Below are positions 24,366-32,500 of a DNA stretch of 64,000 nt, piece by piece. How positions within the stretch are numbered: the stretch's first letter is position 1; each line of letters opens with the position of its first letter. The position numbers and the translations under genes were made by a program. The stretch covers positions 1-64,000 of the forward strand of contig NZ_BMGY01000002.1 of assembly GCF_014640435.1 (NCBI RefSeq), written 5' to 3'. The stretch comes from Hymenobacter frigidus. Lineage in GTDB: Bacteria > Bacteroidota > Bacteroidia > Cytophagales > Hymenobacteraceae. The notes beneath the pieces are model-generated. The model worked only from the letters and a program-made list of their open reading frames with translations, was not told the origin of the DNA and ran no database searches.

Positions 24366-25634
24366 TCAGTTCTCCATCCGTTTTGCCATGGCTTGGCCGG
24401 CTAGAAAGCCCGTAGTCCAAGCCGCCTGAAAGTTGAAACCACCCGTGATGCCGTCAATATCCAACACTTCGCCCGCGAAATACAGATTAGGCACCCGGCG
24501 GCTTTCCATTGTTTTTAAGTCAACTTCGGCCAGTGTGATGCCGCCACAAGTCACGAATTCTTCCTTGTATGTCGTTTTGCCTCGTACCGCCAGAGATGTG
24601 CGCAACAGTAATTCAAGCAACAAATTCTGCGCTTTAGCGGGTAGGTCGCTCCAGCGAATATCCGGGGTAATGCCAGCTTGCTCCGTCAGGTTGCGCCACA
24701 GGCGTTGGGGCAAGCCAAATTGGGGATTGGAGGCCACGGTCTTTTTGCCATTTTCCTGCCGGAACTGCTGCAGCCAGGCCCGCAGGGTTTCGTCAGAAAA
24801 CGAGGGAACCCAGCTGATTAGCGCCGTGCCCACGTAGCCCAGTTCGTGTAGTCGGCGGGCACCCCAGGCCGAAAGCTTGAGCACGGCCGGGCCGCTCACG
24901 CCCCAGTGCGTAACCAGCAGCGGGCCTTCGTAATGCAGTTTTTCGCCGGCCAGCACCACGCGGGCCTGGGGCACGCTCACGCCCATCAGCTCGCTCAGGG
25001 GTGATTGGGGTACATTGAAGGTAAATAACGACGGTACGGGCTCGGCAACGGTGTGGCCCAAAGCCCGCAACCAGTCGTAGTTAGCACTTTTAGGATTACC
25101 GCCGGTAGCTACCAGCAAGCGGCGGACGAGCAGTTTGCCACTGTGCTGAGTTGCGCCGCTGCCGCTTAAAGTCAGCCGAAAGCTACCATCTGCCAAGGGC
25201 TCAATGGTCTCGACGCTGGTACTGGTGAGAATGCGTACCCCGGCCTTACGGGCGGCGTCTTCCAGCGCCCGCGCAATGGTTTCGCTGGAATCGGTGGTGG
25301 GAAACATGCGGCCGTCGGCCTCCGTTTTCAGAGCCACACCCCGCTTGGCGAACCAGGCAATGGTTTCGGGCACGCCAAACTGTTGGAAAGCGGCTTTAAG
25401 TGGCTTGCTGCCGCGGGGGTAATGGGCCGCCAGCTGGGTGGGCGTGTCGCAGGCGTGGGTCACGTTGCAGCGCCCACCGCCCGAAATACGAACTTTACTG
25501 AGCAGTTTGCCCGTTTTTTCGAAGAGGATGACCGATAGATTGGGGTTGGCTTCGGCACAGGCGATGGCCCCGAAAAAACCCGCCGCGCCGCCGCCAAGCA
25601 CGGCCACAACGGGGGAAGCTACTGCATTATTCAC
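24366..25634 (-). CDS. BaiN/YhiN (HI0933-like) flavoprotein
   Basis: A 422-residue NAD(P)/FAD-dependent oxidoreductase of the HI0933 family. The dinucleotide motif is VLGGGAAGFFGAIACAE (residues ~13-29). KVRISGGGRCNVTHA and a C-terminal VPNLYFAGEVLDIDGITGGF are the family signatures. Start is GTG 25634; a consensus TACCTTTG box ends only 4 nt before it, making a longer form unlikely. Members include BaiN, implicated in bile-acid ring reduction, but most, including this one, have no known substrate. Confidence 0.9.
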   Translation of the reverse strand: MNNAVASPVVAVLGGGAAGFFGAIACAEANPNLSVILFEKTGKLLSKVRISGGGRCNVTHACDTPTQLAAHYPRGSKPLKAAFQQFGVPETIAWFAKRGVALKTEADGRMFPTTDSSETIARALEDAARKAGVRILTSTSVETIEPLADGSFRLTLSGSGATQHSGKLLVRRLLVATGGNPKSANYDWLRALGHTVAEPVPSLFTFNVPQSPLSELMGVSVPQARVVLAGEKLHYEGPLLVTHWGVSGPAVLKLSAWGARRLHELGYVGTALISWVPSFSDETLRAWLQQFRQENGKKTVASNPQFGLPQRLWRNLTEQAGITPDIRWSDLPAKAQNLLLELLLRTSLAVRGKTTYKEEFVTCGGITLAEVDLKTMESRRVPNLYFAGEVLDIDGITGGFNFQAAWTTGFLAGQAMAKRMEN

Positions 25635-25638
25635 TGGG

Positions 25639-25646
25639 CAAAGGTA
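25639..25646 (-). promoter_or_regulatory. Consensus -7 box (TACCTTTG) 4 nt before a GTG start
   Basis: Reads TACCTTTG on the minus strand. Transcription from it would begin at or within a few nt of the GTG start of the flavoprotein gene, giving a leaderless message. Confidence 0.55.
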
Positions 25647-25675
25647 CGCCGGACGTGGCAGTCGGGTAGGGCTGC

Positions 25676-26554
25676 CTAACAGTAGGGAAGGGCCGCCAGC
25701 ACATCATCGTGCTGAAACTGGTAAGGCAACAAGCTGCGGACCAAACTGCTATCGATGGTTTTGCCGGTAGCCTCATGCTCGTCCTTAAACGTGGGCGACT
25801 CCAGCTTCAGAAATTGGGCGGCCAACGGGTAAAAATTCCGCCGCAAAGGGTGCTGGGCCGCACACACGTTGAAGGTGTGGCCCCAGGTTTCGTGCTTGAT
25901 GATGGCCGCCAGCACGCCCACCACATCGGTAAGATGCACCAGGTTTACGGGAGCGTTGCCCTGAGCAAGTTCGCGGCGACCGGCTAGGAAGCGCCCGGGA
26001 GCTCGCCCAGGGCCAATTAACCCGCCGAGGCGAACCACTGTGCTTTTCCACTGGCCGTAGCGCGGCACGAAATGTCCTTCGGCGCGCAAGATATCCGAAG
26101 CCGCGTCGCGGGTGCTAATAGCGTCGGATTCCCGCATTTCGCGGGCCTCGTTGGGGTAAACGCTGGTAGAGCTCACAAACAGCACGTACCGGGTGCCGGC
26201 GGCGGCCACGGCGCGGTGCACGGGCCGTAGCAACGTGGGGTAGGCCCCGGTAGCAGCAGTGCGGGGCGGTACGTTTAGGACCAGGACATCGGCCTGGGTC
26301 AACAGGCTGTGGAGCAGGGCTTCACCTGGCGCGCCAAAGTTAGTGCCGAGCTGCAGCAGATGCGCCTCAATACCAGCGGCCTGCATACCGTCAATGTTTT
26401 CGGGCGAAGTGGTGGTGCCTAATACCCGGTGGCCAGCTGCTACCAGGCTGCGCGCCAAAGCCATGCCCAGCCAGCCACAACCGAGAATTAATACAATGGG
26501 GGGCTCAGCTCCAGAAGATTCGCGCGAGGAGCCCTCAGAATTGGAACTAGTCAT
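25676..26554 (-). CDS. NAD(P)-dependent epimerase-like protein (YeeZ type)
   Basis: A 292-residue extended SDR-like protein. It opens with VLILGCGWLGMALARSL, whose GCGWLG is the hallmark of the YeeZ/SDR_a group, followed by GTTTSPENIDGMQAAGIE. YVLFVSSTSVYPNEAREM and VRLGGLIGPGRAPGRFLAG match the epimerase core. The YxxxK is not plainly preserved. YeeZ-type proteins have no firm function. It is 41 nt upstream of the flavoprotein gene on the same strand, although the latter has its own promoter. Confidence 0.8.
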   Translation of the reverse strand: MTSSNSEGSSRESSGAEPPIVLILGCGWLGMALARSLVAAGHRVLGTTTSPENIDGMQAAGIEAHLLQLGTNFGAPGEALLHSLLTQADVLVLNVPPRTAATGAYPTLLRPVHRAVAAAGTRYVLFVSSTSVYPNEAREMRESDAISTRDAASDILRAEGHFVPRYGQWKSTVVRLGGLIGPGRAPGRFLAGRRELAQGNAPVNLVHLTDVVGVLAAIIKHETWGHTFNVCAAQHPLRRNFYPLAAQFLKLESPTFKDEHEATGKTIDSSLVRSLLPYQFQHDDVLAALPYC

Positions 26555-26735
26555 ACATCAGCCTCTACGTGTGTTTTGGAGGTACGAAGGTGCGAAGAAA
26601 TTGCGTAACCCTATATTCAACACCGAAAATAAAAAAGCGAAGTTTCTGGCTCTGCCTCCTAATAATCGGACCAGCAGCCTAGTACCTTCGGCCCGCGGAT
26701 TACGCCGCGCTCCTTAATACTTTATCAGCTTGCGC

Positions 26736-27608
26736 ATGACAACTCCCTACACCCAGCCCATGCTGCGCGACAATGCGCTGGCCGGCAAAACCATTATTGT
26801 AACTGGCGGAGGCACCGGCCTGGGCCGGGCCATGACCACCTACTTCCTGCAGTTGGGGGCCAACGTTACCATAACCAGCCGAAAGCTGGACGTGCTGGAA
26901 AAAACCGCCGATGAGCTACGCCAGCAAACCGGTGGTAAAGTCTTGGCCATTGCTTGCGACGTGCGCAAGTACAATGAGGTGGAGGCTATGCTGGAGCGAA
27001 CAATTCAGGAGTTTGGCGGCGTCGACGTATTGCTGAATAATGCGGCGGGCAACTTCATCAGCCCAACGGAGCGGCTGTCGCACAAGGCTTTCGATGTGAT
27101 TGTGGACATTGTACTGCGTGGGTCTTACAACTGCACCCTAGCCGTGGGCAAGCGCTGGATAGCTGATAAAAAGCCCGGTACCATCCTCAATATCGTGACG
27201 ACCTACGCCTCGGTAGGGTCGGCGTTTGTGGTACCGTCGGCAGCGGCCAAGGCTGGCGTGCTGGCCATCACCCGCTCCCTGGCGGTAGAATGGGCCAAAT
27301 ATGGCATCCGGTCCAATGCCATTGCGCCGGGGCCGTTTCCGACGGAAGGTGCTTGGAGCCGCCTCTTCCCCGAGCCGCTGGCCAGCAAGCTCGACCCGGC
27401 AGCCAGCGTGCCGCTCAAGCGGGTGGGCCAATACCAGGAGCTAGCCAACCTGGCGGCCTATTTGGTGTCGGATTTCTCAGCCTATGTCAATGGCGAAGTC
27501 GTAACCATTGATGGCGGTGAATGGCTGAACGGAGCAGGCGAATTTAACAAGCTCGAAATGCTGACCCCCGATATGTGGGACCAAATTGAAAAAACAATGC
27601 GTCGCTAA
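26736..27608 (+). CDS. SDR oxidoreductase, 2,4-dienoyl-CoA reductase-like
   Basis: A 290-residue short-chain dehydrogenase, start MTTPYTQPMLRDNALAGK. The NADP motif is VTGGGTGLGRAM, followed by NNAAGNF, which is characteristic of peroxisomal/mitochondrial-type 2,4-dienoyl-CoA reductases. At the catalytic site it reads SAAAKAGV instead of YxxxK, as expected for that group. GPFPTEGAWSRLFP and VTIDGGEWLNGAGEF complete the pattern. It would reduce trans-2,4-dienoyl-CoA in unsaturated fatty-acid oxidation. A TACCTTCG box at about 26680 may be its promoter. Confidence 0.88.
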   Translation: MTTPYTQPMLRDNALAGKTIIVTGGGTGLGRAMTTYFLQLGANVTITSRKLDVLEKTADELRQQTGGKVLAIACDVRKYNEVEAMLERTIQEFGGVDVLLNNAAGNFISPTERLSHKAFDVIVDIVLRGSYNCTLAVGKRWIADKKPGTILNIVTTYASVGSAFVVPSAAAKAGVLAITRSLAVEWAKYGIRSNAIAPGPFPTEGAWSRLFPEPLASKLDPAASVPLKRVGQYQELANLAAYLVSDFSAYVNGEVVTIDGGEWLNGAGEFNKLEMLTPDMWDQIEKTMRR

Positions 27609-27626
27609 ACGCTTGGTTTATTGAAT

Positions 27627-27785
27627 AGACTTGTTCCTAAATTAGCAAACGTACATATAGAACGTCATGCTGAGCTTGTCGAAGCATCTCTACCGCATCG
27701 TTTGGGTGTCGTTCGGTAGAGATGCTTCGACAAGCTCAGCATGACTGCTAATTTTTCTCAGCGTTTCTTATTAGGGAACAAGTCT
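27627..27785. mobile_element. MITE-like element with AGACTTGTTC ends
   Basis: The left end AGACTTGTTCCTAAATTAGC and the right end, read on the opposite strand, AGACTTGTTCCCTAATAAGA, form ~26-bp imperfect terminal inverted repeats. The same ends occur at 63406-63564, also 159 bp apart. No transposase is encoded. The interior is taken up by palindrome copy 4. Flanks share only AAT, so a target duplication is uncertain. Confidence 0.6.
27661..27745. repeat. Dispersed palindrome, copy 4 (TTGTCGAAGC variant)
   Basis: GTCATGCTGAGCTTGTCGAA on the left pairs with TTCGACAAGCTCAGCATGAC on the right. The stem continues through GCATCTCTACCG against CGGTAGAGATGC, with a ~20-nt loop. It is nested inside the MITE-like element. 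Confidence 0.93.
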
Positions 27786-27830
27786 AATAGGCAACTATTG
27801 AATATAAAGCTATTCAGAAAGTCGAAAGCA

Positions 27831-27942
27831 CGTCATACTCATCTGGCGTCCGCGCAGCCGAATCATCTCGCCCGCTTCGTTGAACCGCTCACACGAAGCG
27901 GGCGAGATGCTTCGGCTGCGCGGACGCCAGATAAGCATGACG
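27831..27942. repeat. Dispersed palindrome, copy 5 (extended variant)
   Basis: The outer part CGTCAT/ATGACG and the inner part CATCTCGCCCGCTTCGT against ACGAAGCGGGCGAGATG are shared with other copies. Between them the usual GCTGAGC is replaced by TCTGGCGTCCGCGCAGCCGA with its partner. It lies 86 bp from copy 4. Confidence 0.9.
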
Positions 27943-27975
27943 TTTCAATTTAGCTTTGATTAATTCTTAAACATC

Positions 27976-28048
27976 TTCTATATCAGGGCTTTAAATACAA
28001 TAAGCTGCTCATTGAGCAGCTTATTGTATTTAAAGCCCTGATATAGAA
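27976..28048 (-). terminator. Long hairpin (36-bp perfect arms) after the DUF1571 gene
   Basis: 27976-28011 is the exact reverse complement of 28013-28048 with a single-base centre. The inner AATAAGCTGCTCA/TGAGCAGCTTATT looks like the original terminator and the outer TATCAGGGCTTTAAATACAA like a later symmetrical extension. It stands 17 nt past the stop codon at 28066. Confidence 0.88.
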
Positions 28049-28065
28049 TTCGAGCCTGTGAAAGA

Positions 28066-28944
28066 TTACAATTTGTATTCTTTGTAATCTTTCGTGAATT
28101 CGGCTAAAGGAATGTTTTGATTGGGAACTACGTCAGAGAATTCAAACTTTTCGAATAATCCTTTGTCATCGTTTACCTGAACAACCGTTGGCAAATAGGT
28201 TTTGCTATCCACGCAAACAATAGTGCGACGGCCGTAGGAATTAGGCACCTGCAGCACTTTGCCTTCCGGGATATTATCGCCAATACTAAGTCCGTTGCGC
28301 TCAACTACACGGTATTCGCCACAGCCAAACCGTTCGGCTACCGTGGAAATGGTTTCGTTCTTGCCGGCTTTGTAGCTTACGTATCGGAACTGCGGATAAT
28401 CGGACCGTAGCACGTAGCCGGGACGGCCCTGCAGCACCGTGTCGCCAACGAGCCGGAACGAGCGGCTGAAGGAGTTGTCCTGCCGCAGGCCGGTGGTCCG
28501 AAGCAGGTCAGAAATCGTACCGAAGCCCGCCTGTAAAGCGGTGTGGTGCTGGCTGCTCCGCATGAGCTTGCCCTTGGGGTCGAGGCTGAGCGTGACGTAG
28601 GGAAAGCTAGCTGGATACACCCACGCATCGCCGCCGTTCTGGCCGGCCACCCAAAGGACTTCAACTCCTTTCTGGTTTTTGATATAGATGCGTAATGGTT
28701 TGTACGTCAGTTTCATGGTGCTGCGGGTCTGGTTGATGTTTCCACCAATTCGCTCCTGGGCCTTCACGGTGCAACGCAGGGTTTTCAGGTTCTCGATAGC
28801 CGCACTCAGGCGAGTGCTGAGCTGCTCGGTGGTGAGGGCTGGCGGGGCGGTGGGGGCAGTAGCTCCTACCAGCGCCAATGCTCCAACAGCTAAAGCGGCG
28901 CGAAATGGAATAGAAGAAACGTAGGGAGCTAACGAAGCGAACAT
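28066..28944 (-). CDS. DUF1571 (LolA-like) protein with an inserted LysM-like segment
   Basis: A 292-residue exported protein with a hydrophobic N-terminus (FRAALAVGALALVGATAP). The body matches DUF1571, a LolA/LolB-like fold: ALTTEQLSTRLSAAIENLKT, then MKLTYKPLRIYIKN and TYLPTVVQVNDDKGLFEKFE near the end. In the middle, residues ~195-240 read like a LysM domain (KNETISTVAERFGCGEYRVV, then IPEGKVLQVPN), so peptidoglycan or glycan binding may be combined with a lipid or lipoprotein-binding cavity. Function not established. Confidence 0.8.
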   Translation of the reverse strand: MFASLAPYVSSIPFRAALAVGALALVGATAPTAPPALTTEQLSTRLSAAIENLKTLRCTVKAQERIGGNINQTRSTMKLTYKPLRIYIKNQKGVEVLWVAGQNGGDAWVYPASFPYVTLSLDPKGKLMRSSQHHTALQAGFGTISDLLRTTGLRQDNSFSRSFRLVGDTVLQGRPGYVLRSDYPQFRYVSYKAGKNETISTVAERFGCGEYRVVERNGLSIGDNIPEGKVLQVPNSYGRRTIVCVDSKTYLPTVVQVNDDKGLFEKFEFSDVVPNQNIPLAEFTKDYKEYKL

Positions 28945-28987
28945 AGAATAAAAATCGGGTGAGTGCCAAACTGCCGATTAGCGGTAA

Positions 28988-29287
28988 TCAATTAAGGCTA
29001 ATCGGGGGGAAGCGCGAGGATGCGCTGTCAAAAATAAATAGCTCATCAATTTCCACGCCATGTAGGTACGGGTATAGCGGAAATTGCTCAATTACGGCTT
29101 GAACAACGGCCGAATCGTCGCCATTCATCGTAACCCAGCCCCGGCTCCGGTTGCTGATAATAGCGTAAACCTCCACCATTTTGTCGGCAAATAGCTGGTT
29201 GATGAAAGTTCGGTGCTGGGGAATAAGATTAATGAACGCCCCGTCAAAAGCATCCGGTAAGCGCAGAGAAACAACAAACTTAGGCAT
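28988..29287 (-). CDS. Small conserved-looking protein, dimeric alpha/beta-barrel-like
   Basis: A 99-residue cytosolic protein, start MPKFVVSLRLPDAFDGAFIN. The pattern of a first strand, a helix with LIPQHRTFINQLFADK, a second strand VEVYAIISN, a helix DSAVVQAVIEQFP and a final strand resembles YciI or muconolactone-isomerase-like ferredoxin folds. No catalytic motif is evident and the assignment is from fold pattern only. Confidence 0.6.
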   Translation of the reverse strand: MPKFVVSLRLPDAFDGAFINLIPQHRTFINQLFADKMVEVYAIISNRSRGWVTMNGDDSAVVQAVIEQFPLYPYLHGVEIDELFIFDSASSRFPPISLN

Positions 29288-29663
29288 AAAACAGGGTGAG
29301 CTACAGCGGCTCTCAGGTTGGTGTACGTGGTAAAAGACGCAACACTTTGCGTCTCGTGGTTGCGGACGTTGATTAATTGGTTCAAGTCCGGCTGTTCAGC
29401 GACGAGGCGCAACCTATGCGTTGCTACATCGCCCAACAATTGCACACCAAATGGAGAATCGCTCTAATTGATAAGTTAATGCTTGCGGTCTTTAGAAAGT
29501 TGATAAAAGCGCGTTTGTCTGGCCCGGTAGCATGTGGTTGGTGCTTTGGTGAAATTACTGTGCGGCTTGACGCAAAAAAAGACTCCCTTACGAATCCGAA
29601 CACAACGACAAAAGCCCAAGCTGACCTATTGGTCTGGTTCGGGCTCTTGCGTTTTTATGGTAT
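29288..29663. other. 376-nt gap with hairpins, no gene
   Basis: AGACGCAA (29335-29342) and TTGCGTCT (29347-29354) form an 8-bp hairpin. An imperfect hairpin at about 29613-29650 (AAAGCCC with GGGCTCTT, then a T-run) could end transcription of the YkvA gene on the minus strand. A tRNA-like GGTTCAAGTCC at 29379-29389 has no cloverleaf around it. No convincing open frame. Confidence 0.5.
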
Positions 29664-30185
29664 CTAGGAGTGTCCTAATTCAGCTGCGCTGGACTGGGTG
29701 GCATCGCCGAGAGCCGGCCGGGCAGCTGCGTTGGGCAAAGCAATTGCCGTGCGAGCCGGCGGGCGGTGGGCCGACTCTTCCCACTCGTGAAAGCGAAGAA
29801 TTTCGCTCTGGAATTTGCCCACAAACCAACTGACGAGGCTGAGGTCGTCGAGGAAACCGACTACGGGAATAAAATCCGGAACCAAATCGATAGGCGAAAG
29901 CACGTAAAGTAACACGGCCAGCCCGGAAATAATGGTGCTGGTCGAAATTTCACGGTATTCGCCACTGATGTAGCTGCGCACGAGGCGCACAAGGGTTAGG
30001 GCTACTTCGAAGAGTTGACGGAATTTATTGGTCTTACGTTCTTTGCTCGTCAGTTTGTTGGCCACTTCGTTGAGGACCGTTACAACTTTAAAAGGACGCC
30101 CCAGTAATTGAGTAGCTCGACCAATAAAGACATTGAAAAGAGCGTTTTTTGAGATTTTAAGGCCTTTGTTGAATAGAGATGACAT
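29664..30185 (-). CDS. YkvA family protein (DUF1232)
   Basis: A 173-residue protein. The DUF1232 core is near residues 70-130: a hydrophobic helix STIISGLAVLLYVLSPIDLV, followed by PDFIPVVGFLDDLSLVSWFV, the family signature (SPIDLxPDxIPxxGxxDD). The N-terminus is basic and the C-terminus Ala-rich and probably disordered. YkvA proteins are membrane-associated and of unknown role. Confidence 0.88.
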   Translation of the reverse strand: MSSLFNKGLKISKNALFNVFIGRATQLLGRPFKVVTVLNEVANKLTSKERKTNKFRQLFEVALTLVRLVRSYISGEYREISTSTIISGLAVLLYVLSPIDLVPDFIPVVGFLDDLSLVSWFVGKFQSEILRFHEWEESAHRPPARTAIALPNAAARPALGDATQSSAAELGHS

Positions 30186-30269
30186 ATTGAAACATGAGAG
30201 TGGTGAGGCGGGGCTTACGCGCGACCGCTCTCCCGCGTTGTTTTAAGTTAAAGAAAGCCCATGCCGCGC

Positions 30270-31460
30270 CTAGCGTTCAAACAGCGGCGTAGTACCGCCC
30301 ACCCAGTCTTTATCTTTGTTGAAATCGACGCCAATCATTTCGCCCCGGCTCAATCGGCTGAGGCCCGTAAGCAATTGCGGGTTAGCCTCACCATCGGGCC
30401 AGATATACAGCAGCCGAATTTCGCATTTTACTAAACCATCGGGCGATTGCACCACCGGCTCGTAGGTTACTTTGCGCTGCAATAAATAATTATGCTTGTC
30501 TGGCAGAGCATCCAGCTCAGCAGCCGTAATGTGGAGGCGTACGCCAGCTCCGGCAAAGGAAAATAGTGGCTTCAGAACATAGTTGGATAGGTCTGGTGGG
30601 TAGCTGCTTAGGTCCTGTAGAAAGTGGCTGGGCGGCACGAATTGACCTTGTAGCAACGGCAGCGTGTACTTGCTGACACGGAAAAACCAATTAGGATGCC
30701 CCACCCAACTTACATCTACGTCTTCGGTTAAATTAAATTCGGTATTTAATTCGGGATAACGTGCTAATTCGTCAAATATAATACGGTTATAAATACGAGT
30801 GATTGGAAGTAATTGTCCTTGTTTCTTGTAAAACAACTTCCGTCCTTTCCTGCGAATTTTCGTTAGGCAAACGGTTTCAACACCCCAGAGTTTGTTGGAT
30901 AACGCAAAATCGATACGCGTTTTTTGCTGCTCCGGAAATAGCTCCAGTAAAATAACATTTTCGGCAGGTTGCCCGCCCAGAATAAACTGACGCATCCGGG
31001 TCTGGTACGCCTCAAAATCGGGTACTGTCAGGAAAGGAGAGACCGAATCAGGGATGGGAAAAAACCGACCAAACTCGCCTGGGAGCCAGGATTGAAAGGC
31101 GTAGAGCGAGGGAAAGCCCTGCATCTCAATAAGCTGCGGTTCTAGTTCGCCATTACTATTTCGGCACACCGCAAAATCAAACGTCAGGAACTCGGGGCGC
31201 TGGCTTTCATTCGGTACCCGCTGATGCGGTGGAATCGCCGCTTCGGTTAATTCTTTGAAATCCGGCCGCTCAATTACCTTAATGATACTTTCGCCGGCCG
31301 CAATCAGTTTATCGCGTAGCTGAGTTGGAACAAACACCGGCGTTTCCGCTACCCGGAATTCGAGCTGTCCCGGCAATTGACGGTCAATGTCGGCCAGCAT
31401 CTGCTGGTAGCGGGCGGGGCTAAAGGCCGCGTTGTAGGTTTGGCGGTATTCCGGAATCAT
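30270..31460 (-). CDS. ATP-grasp-like ligase of the amidoligase cluster
   Basis: A 396-residue cytosolic protein. I read it as a divergent ATP-grasp enzyme: LTFDFAVCRNSNGELEPQLI is a substrate-side segment, YVLKPLFSFAGAGVRLH resembles the ATP-binding lysine followed by a small-residue loop, and NYLLQRKV, then CEIRLLYIW and IGVDFNKDKDWVGG, resemble the Glu/Asn metal ligands of the C-terminal subdomain. The layout recalls glutathionylspermidine-synthase-like ligases that join an amine to a carboxylate. It begins 27 nt after the amidotransferase stop and is surely co-transcribed with it. Substrate unknown; structure prediction would settle the fold. Confidence 0.65.
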   Translation of the reverse strand: MIPEYRQTYNAAFSPARYQQMLADIDRQLPGQLEFRVAETPVFVPTQLRDKLIAAGESIIKVIERPDFKELTEAAIPPHQRVPNESQRPEFLTFDFAVCRNSNGELEPQLIEMQGFPSLYAFQSWLPGEFGRFFPIPDSVSPFLTVPDFEAYQTRMRQFILGGQPAENVILLELFPEQQKTRIDFALSNKLWGVETVCLTKIRRKGRKLFYKKQGQLLPITRIYNRIIFDELARYPELNTEFNLTEDVDVSWVGHPNWFFRVSKYTLPLLQGQFVPPSHFLQDLSSYPPDLSNYVLKPLFSFAGAGVRLHITAAELDALPDKHNYLLQRKVTYEPVVQSPDGLVKCEIRLLYIWPDGEANPQLLTGLSRLSRGEMIGVDFNKDKDWVGGTTPLFER

Positions 31461-31487
31461 GGGCAGGGCAACGGCGGCCAGGGCCGG

Positions 31488-32312
31488 CTAAGCAGTGGTA
31501 AGCTGAGCCACCTGGGCTACGGCTCGTCGCAAAAAGGTAGGTAGGATAATTGATTCGGTATGCTCAATGGTGTCCGGGTCAGCAAGTAAGCGGACCATTT
31601 CGTCGTACTTAATCTCACCGTAAGCGGTGATAACCTGCTGCTTGCGCTCATCGGTGAGCATGTAGCGGAGCATGCCTTCGCCATCGGCTTCGGGGTGAAA
31701 TTGCGTGCCAAGTACTTCCGGAGTGAAGCGAATGGCCATCACTGCCCGCGCCAGGGGCACATGCGGACGTTCTTTTTCCAGGCACAGCACTTCCGCTCCC
31801 AACTCAGCAAGACGGGCGTAGTTGAGGTGGGCCAGCTGATAGTCGCGGGAATCGACGACGAAGAAGGGTTCGGGAAGGCCTTCAAATACGGGTTCGGATT
31901 GGCCAGCCGCCGTGAGGTGTACCGGCAATACCCCGAACGAGGTGGACTTGCGACGGCTTACCTCACCAATGCCCAAATGCCGGCTCACCAACTGAAACGA
32001 ATGGCAAATCAGCAGCAGGTGCTTCTTGTGGTCGTGCGTCTGGTTATGAGCTAATAGCGAATCGATGAACGCAAAGTACCGGGGCTCCCAGGCTTCAGAT
32101 GAAGCCAGCGGGCTGCCGGGGCCACCCGAGGAAATGTAGATATCGTAGTTCAGACCAGGTATTTCGTTCTCGGCGCGCACATTGAAGGTGTCGACGCTGA
32201 AGGGGAGGCCGTTCTCGATTGCCCCACGGCTGAGCAGCTGTCGGATGCAGCGCATACCCTCGTTGGGGGCATTGTTGTACATATCAAGGATGGCAATACG
32301 AATAGAAGACAT
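31488..32312 (-). CDS. Class I glutamine amidotransferase-like protein
   Basis: A 274-residue protein, start at ATG 32312 (MSSIRIAILDMYNNAPNEGM). The GATase-I triad appears present: nucleophile Cys in LLICHSFQLV (in place of the usual GICxGxQ), and His and Glu in GTQFHPEADGEGM. YDIYISSGGPGSPL is the oxyanion strand. It would release ammonia from glutamine, or cleave a gamma-glutamyl bond, for the ligases beside it. The altered elbow suggests a specialised donor or a hydrolase role. It precedes the ATP-grasp-like gene by 27 nt. Confidence 0.85.
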   Translation of the reverse strand: MSSIRIAILDMYNNAPNEGMRCIRQLLSRGAIENGLPFSVDTFNVRAENEIPGLNYDIYISSGGPGSPLASSEAWEPRYFAFIDSLLAHNQTHDHKKHLLLICHSFQLVSRHLGIGEVSRRKSTSFGVLPVHLTAAGQSEPVFEGLPEPFFVVDSRDYQLAHLNYARLAELGAEVLCLEKERPHVPLARAVMAIRFTPEVLGTQFHPEADGEGMLRYMLTDERKQQVITAYGEIKYDEMVRLLADPDTIEHTESIILPTFLRRAVAQVAQLTTA

Positions 32313-32500
32313 AAAATCAGGGAGCAAGCGGCCGAATGAATCCGGCAAACAGAGGGATGCGAATCGGCTGTGTTTTGTATAAAAATATGAAAATGACTGA
32401 TTTATACAGATTCAGGCTTGAGGAAAGTCGCGCTCAATACTGGCTAAAAACAGATAACGCCAACCGTGAGGTTGACGTTGCCCCAACAAAGATAATTGTC

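Noticed and set aside
27741..27953. 70-codon open frame on the plus strand
   Set aside because: It runs through two palindromic repeats and shows no protein-like pattern.
29379..29389. GGTTCAAGTCC resembling a tRNA T-loop
   Set aside because: No acceptor, D or anticodon stems can be paired around it, and the T-stem itself is weak.
29377..29667. 96-codon open frame on the plus strand
   Set aside because: It crosses a hairpin and ends against the YkvA gene, with no family pattern or promoter.
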